DNA of 25,560 bases. Source: an uncultured Eggerthellaceae bacterium. GTDB taxonomy: Bacteria; Actinomycetota; Coriobacteriia; Coriobacteriales; Eggerthellaceae. A program made the position numbers and the translations under genes. The stretch is from contig CASTMW010000011.1 in NCBI GenBank assembly GCA_949450265.1, positions 1 through 25,560 on the forward strand, given 5' to 3'. Position 1 is the stretch's first letter, and each line of letters opens with the position of its first letter. This document shows, one piece after another, positions 16,320 to 22,744 of this stretch. The notes under the pieces were generated by a model. That model did no database searches. It had not been told where the DNA came from and saw only the letters and a list, made by a program, of their open reading frames with translations.

Positions 16320-18050
16320 ATGGGATCTGAACCGAAACACGCGATACGGCCCGACTCCCGCGCCGAAGCGCTGGAAGCTGCGGACATCACGGCTCCGGCC
16401 GATCAAGCGCCTGCGCAGACACCGGTCCGAGGCAAGGCCACCACCGCCGATCCCAATGTGGGCGCCTCGGCAGCGCTCATCAGCATCTGCACCATCATCA
16501 GCCGCATCACCGGCTTCGCGCGCACTTGGGCCATGGCCTTCGCGCTGGGCGCCACGTTCCTCAGCTCAAGCTATCAAGTGGCCAACAACCTGCCCAATAT
16601 GCTCTACGAGCTGGTGATGGGAGGCATGCTCTCAACGGCGTTCCTGCCGGTCTACCTATCGCTCAAGCGCAATGCCGGACGGCTTGCCAGCCGTCGCTAC
16701 GCTTCGAACCTACTGACCATCGTGGTGCTGGGCTTAGGTGCGCTCAGCCTGATCTGCATCCTGTTCCCTGCTCAGGTCATCTACACCCAGACCTTCTTCA
16801 GCGACCAGGAGCAGATGGGCACCTCCGTGCTGCTGTTCCGTTTCTTCGCCATCCAGCTGGTCTTCTATGGTGCGTCATCCATCATCAGCGGCCTGCTGAA
16901 CGCCAATCGCGATTACATCTGGGGCGCCATCGCCCCGGTCTTCAACAACCTAGTGGTCATCGCCACGTTCATCGCCTATGCCTACGTGGCGCCCAGCGAC
17001 CCGCAGCTGGCCCTCTACATCATCGCCATCGGCAATCCGGCGGGTGCGGCCATCCAGCTGGTCATCCAGCTGCCAGGGTTGCGCCGCAACGGCATCTTGC
17101 TCACGCCCCGCATCAACTTCCGCGACCCGGGCCTTGGCGAGACCGTGCGCCTGGGCGTGCCCGCACTCATCGTCACCATCATCGGGTTCGTCACGGTCAG
17201 TGTGGCGAACGCCGCATCCTACACCTTCGCCGACAACGGCCCTAGCGTCATCGCCTATGCCAGGCTGTGGTTCACCTTCCCCTACAGCTTCCTGGCCATC
17301 CCCGTTGCCACCGCCATGTTCACCGAGCTGTCGGATATGCAGGCTCGCGAGAACACCGAGGGCGTGGTGCGCGGCATCATCGGCGGCACATCGCAGATAT
17401 TCTTCCTGATGATCCCCTTCGCGCTGTACCTAATCGCGTTCGGGCAGCCCCTCGTGTCGCTGTACCATATCGGAGCATTCACCGAAGATGCCATTGGCCA
17501 GATCGCGCGCTACCTTGCCGTCATGGCCGTGGCGCTGCCGTTCTATGGCGTGAACACGTATCTACAGATGGCGTTCAGCAGCATCAGACGCATGAAGGCG
17601 TTCAGTATCTTCACCTTGGTAGCCAGCCTGGCGCAGGTGGGCATCATCGTGGGTGCGGTGGCAATCCATGATGCGGGGGGCGCCACCACCATGGACTTCA
17701 TCGCCGCGGGCACCATCGCGGCATATCTGCTGGGAGATGTGCTGGAGCTGATCTATCTGAAGAAGCGCTACGGACGCCCGTTCAAGCTGGGCATCTTGAC
17801 GAAGGCGTGCCTGCGAGCCACCGTCGTCGGGCTGGCTGGCGCTGCGGTGGGCGCGGCGGCGTTCTGGGGACTGACCCTTCTGCATGATGCAAGCGGCAGC
17901 GTACCCCTCACCTTGGTCTACCTGCTGGTATCAGGCGCCCTTGCCATGGGCGTCACGTTCGCACCAGCCATCAAGGGCAACTGGCCCGAAGCTGCCTTCG
18001 CCACCGGCATCTACCGGAAGGTGCGACGGCTCGTCAAGCGCTCAGGCTAA
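16320..18050 (+). CDS. murJ: Lipid II flippase MurJ (MviN family)
   Basis: A polytopic membrane protein of 576 residues with about 14 hydrophobic segments. MurJ moves lipid II across the cytoplasmic membrane and so feeds RodA and the penicillin-binding proteins. The start is set at the ATG at 16320 (MGSEPKHAIRP), the first plausible one after the divergent nadK region. A hydrophilic extension of about 45 residues precedes the first helix. Family-typical stretches include ISRITGFARTWAMAFALG, VANNLPNMLYELVMGGMLS and TAFLPVYLSL, with later segments such as TFPYSFLAIPVATAMFTELS. The last residues are basic (KVRRLVKRSG). No strong ribosome site is visible. It stands apart from the mre-rod operon but serves the same pathway. 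Confidence 0.93.
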   Translation: MGSEPKHAIRPDSRAEALEAADITAPADQAPAQTPVRGKATTADPNVGASAALISICTIISRITGFARTWAMAFALGATFLSSSYQVANNLPNMLYELVMGGMLSTAFLPVYLSLKRNAGRLASRRYASNLLTIVVLGLGALSLICILFPAQVIYTQTFFSDQEQMGTSVLLFRFFAIQLVFYGASSIISGLLNANRDYIWGAIAPVFNNLVVIATFIAYAYVAPSDPQLALYIIAIGNPAGAAIQLVIQLPGLRRNGILLTPRINFRDPGLGETVRLGVPALIVTIIGFVTVSVANAASYTFADNGPSVIAYARLWFTFPYSFLAIPVATAMFTELSDMQARENTEGVVRGIIGGTSQIFFLMIPFALYLIAFGQPLVSLYHIGAFTEDAIGQIARYLAVMAVALPFYGVNTYLQMAFSSIRRMKAFSIFTLVASLAQVGIIVGAVAIHDAGGATTMDFIAAGTIAAYLLGDVLELIYLKKRYGRPFKLGILTKACLRATVVGLAGAAVGAAAFWGLTLLHDASGSVPLTLVYLLVSGALAMGVTFAPAIKGNWPEAAFATGIYRKVRRLVKRSG

Positions 18051-18176
18051 GCATCGCTAAGCGCTCGATATCACTAAACGTCCGAGTATCCTTGGACGTT
18101 CCTCGTGCGATCGCGCACCCAATGTCACATTTGATATCACGTGGTATCCGGTATCGCATAGCACCAGAAACCGCAA

Positions 18177-18207
18177 CGGCGCGACATCCCCTCGAGATGC
18201 CGCGCCG
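18177..18207 (-). terminator. GC-rich hairpin, probable terminator between convergent murJ and desulfoferrodoxin genes
   Basis: A 12-bp stem with one mismatch, CGGCGCGACATC with GATGCCGCGCCG around a 7-base loop, sits between the two convergent genes. On the minus strand it is followed by TTGCGGTTT, so it best serves the desulfoferrodoxin transcript. A weaker 7-bp hairpin (AACGTCC/GGACGTT, 18077-18100) lies nearer the murJ stop. The rest of 18051-18249 shows nothing coding. Confidence 0.6.
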
Positions 18208-18249
18208 ATCCTGATGATGCGCACATGATGGCCCGTGCCAGCTTGTGCC

Positions 18250-18630
18250 TTACAGCTCCTTCACCCACAGGCCATGGATGTTACAGAACTCGTACACCGC
18301 AAGGGGCTTCTCGCCTTCGCCCAGATAGAAATCCGTGCGGGGCGCCATATCGTCTTGCAGCGGATGAATCTCATAACCCGCATCCTTCACCAAGCAGATG
18401 AACTGGATGTAGTGCTCGGGCGTCATGGGATGGTCGATGCTGCCGATATTCACATGCACATGGTTGCCTTCGATATGCACATCGGGCACGTGCTTCTCCA
18501 ACGCCGCATCGGTACTGTCCGCCACCAACTCGACCATGGGCTCACCGCAGCACACCAGCGGAACGCCGCTATCCACGACCTTCACCGCAATGTTGCCGCA
18601 ATGCTCGCAACGATAGAACTTGACCGTCAT
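18250..18630 (-). CDS. dfx: Desulfoferrodoxin (superoxide reductase)
   Basis: A 126-residue cytosolic iron protein that reduces superoxide to hydrogen peroxide without making oxygen, a defence typical of anaerobes. The N-terminal desulforedoxin domain has C8, C11, C27 and C28 for the FeCys4 centre. The catalytic domain has EKHVP with its His near residue 47, HVHVNIGSIDHPM and the C-terminal CNIHGLW, which supply the His4-Cys ligands of the active site; the Glu-Lys pair before the first His is also present. Length and domain order are those of 2Fe-type desulfoferrodoxin. AGAGG lies 5 bases before the ATG. It appears monocistronic, 40 bases after lgt on the same strand, and could also receive read-through from it. 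Confidence 0.96.
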   Translation of the reverse strand: MTVKFYRCEHCGNIAVKVVDSGVPLVCCGEPMVELVADSTDAALEKHVPDVHIEGNHVHVNIGSIDHPMTPEHYIQFICLVKDAGYEIHPLQDDMAPRTDFYLGEGEKPLAVYEFCNIHGLWVKEL

Positions 18631-18670
18631 GGGAACCTCTTTTCACTCTATGTTTACTGCTGCGCCCATT

Positions 18671-19522
18671 CTAATCGCGCGGCGCATCACTGCAAGGCAC
18701 CTCAGCACGCTCGTTACCTTGCTGTGGAAGCCCCTTTACATGCGCAAACACCAGCAGCCCTACCCCGACGAGCACCAATGGCACGCTGAGCACCTGGCCC
18801 ATGGTCAGCCAGCCGCCCCACAGATATCCCAGCTGCACGTCAGGCTGGCGCACGAATTCGATGAGGAAGCGGAAGATGCCGTAGAGCACCAGGAACCACC
18901 CCAAGAACGTCCCGCGCGGACGTGGCGGCACCTTGCGCGAGAGCGCGAACAGCACAAAGAAGATGACCAACCCCTCCAGTACGCCCTCGTAGAGTTGCGT
19001 GGGATGCCGGGGTATGTTCCCCGCTGCGCCCCCGAACACCACCCCGATGGGCCAGTCCGTCGGCGCGCCCCACAGCTCGCCATTGATGAAGTTGGCACAA
19101 CGCCCGAAGAATAGCCCCAGCGCGGCCGCGATGGCCCCGATATCGGCCAGCGTCAGATACGGGATATGCGTCACTTTCGCCGCCACGATGCCCGCTAGCA
19201 GCGCGCCGATCAGGCCGCCATGGAAGCTCATGCCGCCTTCGTTGAAGGCCAGGATGCTGGCCGGATGCGCTAGATAGTAGCCATCGCCATAGAACAGGCA
19301 ATACCCCAACCGAGCACCCACGATGATGCCGATCATCACGCACAGCATGATGGTCAGCACGTCTTCGGCGGTGAAATCCAGCTTCCAGCGCTTAGCGATG
19401 CGATAGAGGATGAACGCAGCCAGCGCAAATCCCAGCACGTACGCGATGCCATACCAACGGATGGCCACCGGGCCTAACTGCACCGCCACAGGATCAAGAG
19501 AATGGTACAGCGCATCTAGCAT
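18671..19522 (-). CDS. lgt: Prolipoprotein diacylglyceryl transferase
   Basis: A 283-residue membrane enzyme with about seven helices that transfers diacylglycerol from phosphatidylglycerol to the lipobox cysteine of prolipoproteins. HGG at 101-103 and the signature GRCANFINGELWG at 140-152 are present, followed by RHPTQLYEG (172-180) and FRFLIEFVRQPD (217-228). The frame is open upstream, but the ATG at 19522 (MLDALYHSLDP) is preferred: it has GGAG 8 bases upstream and puts the first helix at the normal place. It starts 13 bases after the zinc-ribbon gene, so the two form an operon. Confidence 0.96.
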   Translation of the reverse strand: MLDALYHSLDPVAVQLGPVAIRWYGIAYVLGFALAAFILYRIAKRWKLDFTAEDVLTIMLCVMIGIIVGARLGYCLFYGDGYYLAHPASILAFNEGGMSFHGGLIGALLAGIVAAKVTHIPYLTLADIGAIAAALGLFFGRCANFINGELWGAPTDWPIGVVFGGAAGNIPRHPTQLYEGVLEGLVIFFVLFALSRKVPPRPRGTFLGWFLVLYGIFRFLIEFVRQPDVQLGYLWGGWLTMGQVLSVPLVLVGVGLLVFAHVKGLPQQGNERAEVPCSDAPRD

Positions 19523-19535
19523 GTAGGTTGCTCCA

Positions 19536-19772
19536 TCATGCGTCCAGCTTGCGACCCATGCCAGCATGCACTTCGGCAGCCGCCGCATGCACATCATCGC
19601 GCAGCGTGGGCGGAATGGGCCGCAGCATGGACGTCTTCGCCGAGCACGCCGGGCACGCTATAGTGAACAGGCCCAGGTCGGGGCGCAGCACCATAAGGCT
19701 TTCGTAGTCCAGCATGTTCAAGATGGTGGAGGCGCAATTCGGGCACATGAACGAGTACATATCACGCTGCAT
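19536..19772 (-). CDS. Small zinc-ribbon-like protein
   Basis: A protein of 78 residues. The ATG at 19772 (MQRDMYSFMCPNC) is chosen because a near-perfect AAGGAGGTG ribosome site precedes it, although the frame is open 10 codons further. CPNC (10-13) and CPAC (40-43) form two CxxC knuckles about 27 residues apart, as in zinc ribbons (CpXC-like). The rest is a helical tail with no recognisable domain. It is probably co-transcribed with lgt. Function unknown; metal binding is inferred from the cysteine pairs. Confidence 0.75.
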   Translation of the reverse strand: MQRDMYSFMCPNCASTILNMLDYESLMVLRPDLGLFTIACPACSAKTSMLRPIPPTLRDDVHAAAAEVHAGMGRKLDA

Positions 19773-19869
19773 GGGCACCTCCTTGATCGGTCGATGATCC
19801 AATTCTACCAGAGCACCTGAGCATCGGTGCGCGCATGCGCATCCGTAAAGCCGCCGTCACTCCATGCGT

Positions 19870-20160
19870 TTACAGGATGAAACGGTTCGGGTTCCCTTTG
19901 CGGATGCGGTCGGGCGGCGCATCGGCAATGTCGGGGCCGCTCGTCAGGAAGAACTCACAGAAGCGGCATATCTCCTTGTTGGCGGCATCGTAGTCGCGAT
20001 CGGGGTTGAGCAAGAGATCGAAGTCGCCGCACACCACATGGGTAGGCCGCACGCAGGCAGCGAAGTGGCAATCGGCCGGACACGGTTCGCCCGGCGTGTT
20101 ATGAGGGCATCTGCCCTGCATCTCATCGTCGCAACCGCGTATCTCCCAACAGGCGGTCAT
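19870..20160 (-). CDS. Cysteine-rich small protein, unknown function
   Basis: A protein of 96 residues starting at the ATG at 20160, with GGGAGAGGGAG just upstream. The frame continues upstream without a stop, but that part is made of the short repeats at 20251-20313 and looks non-coding. It has nine cysteines: C4, C10, C18, C27, C31, C36, C44, C65 and C68. It opens with ACWEIRGC, reminiscent of the CWE-start small proteins found in anaerobes, and has a CRFC pair near the middle. The pattern suggests binding of zinc or an Fe-S cluster. No signal peptide or membrane segment is visible. It lies downstream of the nfu-like gene but is separated from it by a strong terminator, so it probably has its own promoter. 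Confidence 0.7.
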   Translation of the reverse strand: MTACWEIRGCDDEMQGRCPHNTPGEPCPADCHFAACVRPTHVVCGDFDLLLNPDRDYDAANKEICRFCEFFLTSGPDIADAPPDRIRKGNPNRFIL

Positions 20161-20250
20161 GCTCCCCTCTCCCTTCTTCCTTTGCGCCTTGCACATCGCA
20201 TCGCCTTCATCATGGCTGCGACCAAATTCTTCACCGTACCCGTTGCGCAA

Positions 20251-20313
20251 CGGATCGTTGAAGGCGGATCGTGCCGAAGGACGGATCGTGCCGAAGGCTA
20301 ACCATGCCAAAGG
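20251..20313. repeat. Degenerate 16-17 bp tandem repeat
   Basis: Two identical copies of CGGATCGTGCCGAAGG start at 20265 and 20282. They are flanked by a shorter copy, CGGATCGTTGAAGG, at 20251 and a diverged copy, CTAACCATGCCAAAGG, at 20298. The array lies in the leader of the cysteine-rich gene, between it and the terminator of the nfu-like gene. Confidence 0.7.
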
Positions 20314-20326
20314 CTTGTCGTGCTCG

Positions 20327-20357
20327 AAAAAGAAAAGCGCCCGGGCGTGCCGGGCGC
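20327..20357 (-). terminator. Rho-independent terminator of the nfu-like gene
   Basis: On the minus strand a perfect 8-bp stem, GCGCCCGG with CCGGGCGC and a 5-base loop, is followed by TTTTCTTTTT. It lies 18 bases after the stop codon of the nfu-like gene. Confidence 0.93.
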
Positions 20358-20374
20358 CGTGCACCAGCAGGTGC

Positions 20375-20653
20375 CTACATAGGCTGGCCGCCCACGAACG
20401 CCTGCATGTCGAAATCCTCCGGCATATCTGCGCTGCGCACGCCCTGCACCTCGGGGATGCGATCGCGCAGGATGCGCTCGATGCCGTTGCTCAACGTGAT
20501 CTGCGACATGGGGCAGCCATGGCAGGCGCCTTGCAGCTGCACGACCACATAGCCATCATCGGTGATGTCCACCAGTTCCACATCGCCGCCGTCCGCCTGC
20601 AGGCTGGGGCGGATCTGATCAAGCACCTCGGAAACCTTTTCCTTATCCAACAT
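20375..20653 (-). CDS. NifU C-terminal-domain Fe-S scaffold protein (Nfu type)
   Basis: A protein of 92 residues equal to a stand-alone NifU C-terminal domain. Nfu proteins carry or assemble [4Fe-4S] clusters and pass them to apo-enzymes. IRPSLQADGGDVELVDI (14-30) is the conserved start of the domain, and CHGCPMSQITL (44-54) contains the CxxC that holds the cluster. GGAGAGATAT lies directly before the ATG. It is monocistronic, ending in a strong terminator. The radical SAM protein in this window is one possible client, by general knowledge only. Confidence 0.93.
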   Translation of the reverse strand: MLDKEKVSEVLDQIRPSLQADGGDVELVDITDDGYVVVQLQGACHGCPMSQITLSNGIERILRDRIPEVQGVRSADMPEDFDMQAFVGGQPM

Positions 20654-20785
20654 ATATCTCTCCTATCAGGATGCGTTGTGTCTCATGCCGATTCTATCAT
20701 GGGCGATCAGGGCATGCGACCGCATATCTCCGCATACACACAAGCCAGCCACCTTGCGTCGCTCGTTCGCTTCGCATCTTCACGA

Positions 20786-20814
20786 TTGACCAGCGGCAAA
20801 CGCGCATATAAAAT
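20786..20814 (+). promoter_or_regulatory. Sigma-70-type promoter for the tRNA-Lys/tRNA-Gln pair
   Basis: TTGACC (-35, 20786-20791), a 17-base spacer and TAAAAT (-10, 20809-20814) lie 19 bases before the 5' end of tRNA-Lys, the right distance for a short tRNA leader. Confidence 0.85.
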
Positions 20815-20833
20815 GGATAGGTTCGCGCTGAAC

Positions 20834-20909
20834 GGGCCGTTAGCTCAGTTGGTAGAGCAGGGGACTTTTAATCCCAAGGTCGCGGGTTCGATTCCCTCAC
20901 GGCCCACCA
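20834..20909 (+). tRNA. tRNA-Lys (anticodon TTT)
   Basis: A complete cloverleaf with acceptor arm GGGCCGT/ACGGCCC, D arm GCTCAGTTGGTAGAGC, anticodon loop CTTTTAA (anticodon TTT), T loop TTCGATT, discriminator A and an encoded CCA. The outermost anticodon-stem pair is a G-A mismatch. It is the first gene of a two-tRNA transcript. Confidence 0.97.
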
Positions 20910-20926
20910 CGCGCACATCGTATCGC

Positions 20927-21000
20927 TGGGGTATCGTCCAACGGCAGGACTCTGGTTTTTGGTGCCAGCTATCTAGGTTCGAATCCTGGTACCCCAGCCA
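20927..21000 (+). tRNA. tRNA-Gln (anticodon TTG)
   Basis: A complete cloverleaf with acceptor arm TGGGGTA/TACCCCA, anticodon arm CTGGT-TTTTGGT-GCCAG (anticodon TTG), T arm with TTCGAAT, discriminator G and an encoded CCA. It follows tRNA-Lys by 17 bases and has no promoter of its own in the gap, so the two are co-transcribed. Confidence 0.97.
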
Positions 21001-21031
21001 TCTTCTTCATCTCTCGAAATCGAAGCGCGGG

Positions 21032-21076
21032 CCACGCACGCAGACACCACACGCGCAGACGCCACGCATGCAGACG
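21032..21076. repeat. Three tandem 15-bp repeats after tRNA-Gln
   Basis: Three direct 15-base units (CCACGCACGCAGACA, CCACACGCGCAGACG, CCACGCATGCAGACG) follow one another without a gap, 31 bases after tRNA-Gln and before the 3' end of the convergent transporter gene. Confidence 0.75.
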
Positions 21077-21098
21077 CCCGAGGGGCGCTTCCCTATCT
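21075..21098 (+). terminator. Possible terminator of the tRNA-Lys/Gln transcript
   Basis: A short perfect stem CGCCC-GAG-GGGCG is followed by CTTCCCTATCTT. The 3-base loop and interrupted T-tract make it weak. It could also act on the opposite strand for the transporter gene. Confidence 0.4.
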
Positions 21099-21132
21099 TC
21101 CCTATCCGACCGCTGCTTGCATCCAACCACTG

Positions 21133-22122
21133 CTAGAACACGATGCCAAGAGCATTCATGACCAGGCCCCACAGAACGCCTATCACATATAGCAGACCGA
21201 TGATGGCAAGGTTCTGCCGCATGGGGCGGTTCGCGCGCACCAGCACCAGCAAGCCCACACCCGCCGACACCAGAAGGCCCGCTAACATCGCACCGGCGCC
21301 CAGGATCCCCTCGATGTACAGGTCGGCGATAACCACGCTGGCCGCGCAATTCGGAATAAGGCCCACCAGCGCTGCAGTGAACACGCTGAAGATGGGGTTC
21401 GCCTGCATGATGTCGCCGAGCGCATCTTCGCCGACCACCTCGATGATGGCATCCAGTGCCACCGTGATGATGAAGATGAACACCATCACCTGCACGGTAT
21501 GCTTGAGGGCCGAAAGCGCGATGCCCTTCCAGCTTTCGTCGTGGGAATGGTCGTGCGCATGGTGGGTGTGATCGCACCCCTGACAACAATCGTCGGCATG
21601 CTGGTAGGCCAACTGCGGGTTCTCTTTGCACGTCCGGCAGTCGCCGTCGCAGCCGCAACGATCCTGCTCACACAGTTCGTGGATGCGCAGGTCCTGCTTA
21701 TCGCGGCGCACCAAGCGCAACACCGCGTCGATGATGAATCCCATCACCATGCCGATAACGACCTTCGTGCCGATGATGTAGAGGATGGTGGGCAGCGGCA
21801 CCTGCTCCGCTATGAAGATGGGTAGCATCTCATCTGAGGTGGACAGGAACACGGCGAACAGCGTGCCCAGCGTGATAACCCGGCCCGCATACATGGTGGC
21901 CGACACCGCCGAGAAGCCGCATTGTGGCACCGCGCCCAGAAGCGCGCCCACGATGGGGCCCGCTGCGCCCGCATGCCTGATGGCCTCCTGCGTCTTATTG
22001 CCGGTCTTGTGCTCCAACCATTCCATGAACAGATAGGTCAGGTACAGAAACGGGATCAGATACAGCGTATCGGCAATAGCATGGCCCAACACGTGCTCGG
22101 TTATGTGTAAGAATCCTTCCAT
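21133..22122 (-). CDS. Putative heavy-metal exporter (10-TM ArsP_2-like permease)
   Basis: A membrane protein of 329 residues with about ten hydrophobic segments. It resembles the putative 10-TM heavy-metal exporter family (Pfam PF11449, ArsP_2-like), annotated variously as arsenic efflux or manganese transport. The two halves carry matching motifs, GALLGAVPQCGFSA (59-72) and AALVGLIPNCAASV (250-263), each with a Cys after Pro, as expected of an internally duplicated permease. Between them, residues 148-198 form a hydrophilic loop with 8 Cys and many His (CEQDRCGCDGDCRTC, then CCQGC and HTHHAHDHSHD), a likely metal-binding region. The ATG at 22122 (MEGFLHITEH) is preferred by family fit over one at 22179, though neither has a strong ribosome site. 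The gene is divergent from the HTH gene. The substrate cannot be deduced from sequence alone. Confidence 0.82.
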   Translation of the reverse strand: MEGFLHITEHVLGHAIADTLYLIPFLYLTYLFMEWLEHKTGNKTQEAIRHAGAAGPIVGALLGAVPQCGFSAVSATMYAGRVITLGTLFAVFLSTSDEMLPIFIAEQVPLPTILYIIGTKVVIGMVMGFIIDAVLRLVRRDKQDLRIHELCEQDRCGCDGDCRTCKENPQLAYQHADDCCQGCDHTHHAHDHSHDESWKGIALSALKHTVQVMVFIFIITVALDAIIEVVGEDALGDIMQANPIFSVFTAALVGLIPNCAASVVIADLYIEGILGAGAMLAGLLVSAGVGLLVLVRANRPMRQNLAIIGLLYVIGVLWGLVMNALGIVF

Positions 22123-22144
22123 GCGCCCATGGTAGCGAAAACAG

Positions 22145-22162
22145 GAGCCCCAAGGAGGGCTC
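22145..22162 (-). promoter_or_regulatory. Terminator-like hairpin in the leader of the metal exporter
   Basis: On the minus strand GAGCCC-TCCTTG-GGGCTC is followed by CTGTTTTCGC, the form of a short intrinsic terminator, and it ends about 22 bases before the exporter ATG. It could attenuate exporter expression. No known riboswitch class is recognisable. Confidence 0.45.
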
Positions 22163-22233
22163 GGCATGGAAAACGTCATCTCTTTGGTGTGAAAGCAGCG
22201 CTGTCTTGCGAGCCGATTCTGTATCGCATAAAA

Positions 22234-22252
22234 TATACGTTATTAACGTATA
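22234..22252. promoter_or_regulatory. Perfect 19-bp palindrome, probable operator of the HTH gene
   Basis: TATACGTTA and TAACGTATA are exact inverted halves around a single T. The right half overlaps a -10-like TATAGT at 22249-22254, about 35 bases before the HTH gene start, though no clear -35 is seen. An A/T-rich perfect palindrome in an otherwise GC-rich region, directly upstream of an HTH gene, suggests autoregulation. It lies between divergent genes and could also affect the metal exporter. Confidence 0.75.
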
Positions 22253-22288
22253 GTCTTGAATGACCTGACCGATTCACAAGGATCCGCC

Positions 22289-22744
22289 ATGAGCACCGTA
22301 CAGAATATGCGCGCACGCACCGGTCTCAGCCAGAAGAGCTTCGCTGACGCTTTCGGCATCCCCGTACGCACTCTGCAACAATGGGAGCAACAGGTGAGTT
22401 CTCCCCCTTCGTATGTGCTGACCATGCTCGCAAGCGCTGTTGGAACATACTTGGAAGCCCAGGGAACCCCGAAGCGCCACTACATCCCCCCAAAGACCAC
22501 GTGGAAAGTGTGTATTGAAGACCCCTTCCAGAATTGCGAGCGCATCTACCCTATCCAGCAGAGAAAGGTCAGAGAACTTCTCGACGACATATCCAGATCG
22601 GCAACGCTGAAAGAGATGTGGGTCTTCGGCTCCAGCGTCACAGAAGGATGCCACGATTTCGAATACGATCTATGGACACCTGCCACGGTGGATGACCGCC
22701 TGAAAGCGGAGATCATGTCAAAAGGGGTCAAAGTATATGGCTAG
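22289..22744 (+). CDS. HTH regulator fused to a shortened MNT-type nucleotidyltransferase domain
   Basis: A protein of 151 residues. The ATG at 22289 (MSTVQNMRAR) has AAGGA 7 bases upstream and is preferred to a TTG 11 codons earlier. Residues 4-50 form an XRE/HigA-like HTH (TGLSQKSFADAFGIPVRTLQ, then WE). Residues 92-151 resemble a minimal nucleotidyltransferase: VFGSS at 112-116 is the GS motif, and DLWTPATVDDRLKAEIMSKG resembles the C-terminal end of MNT proteins. The DxD strand and the 30-40 residues that usually separate these parts seem absent; only E125-Y-D127 stands at the expected spacing. The active site is therefore probably collapsed. The gene overlaps the HEPN gene by 8 bases, as in MNT/HEPN toxin-antitoxin pairs. 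AGA codons and lower GC suggest acquisition. Predicted role: autoregulator and antitoxin-like partner. Confidence 0.75.
   Translation: MSTVQNMRARTGLSQKSFADAFGIPVRTLQQWEQQVSSPPSYVLTMLASAVGTYLEAQGTPKRHYIPPKTTWKVCIEDPFQNCERIYPIQQRKVRELLDDISRSATLKEMWVFGSSVTEGCHDFEYDLWTPATVDDRLKAEIMSKGVKVYG

Noticed and set aside
18077..18118. Two small inverted repeats after murJ as a strong terminator
   Set aside because: Neither is followed by a T-run; the stems are only 7 and 5 bp. They are mentioned only as weak structure.
22256..22288. A TTG start 11 codons upstream for the HTH protein
   Set aside because: The ATG at 22289 has a good ribosome site and gives the normal HTH N-terminus; the TTG lies too close to the operator and the likely transcription start.
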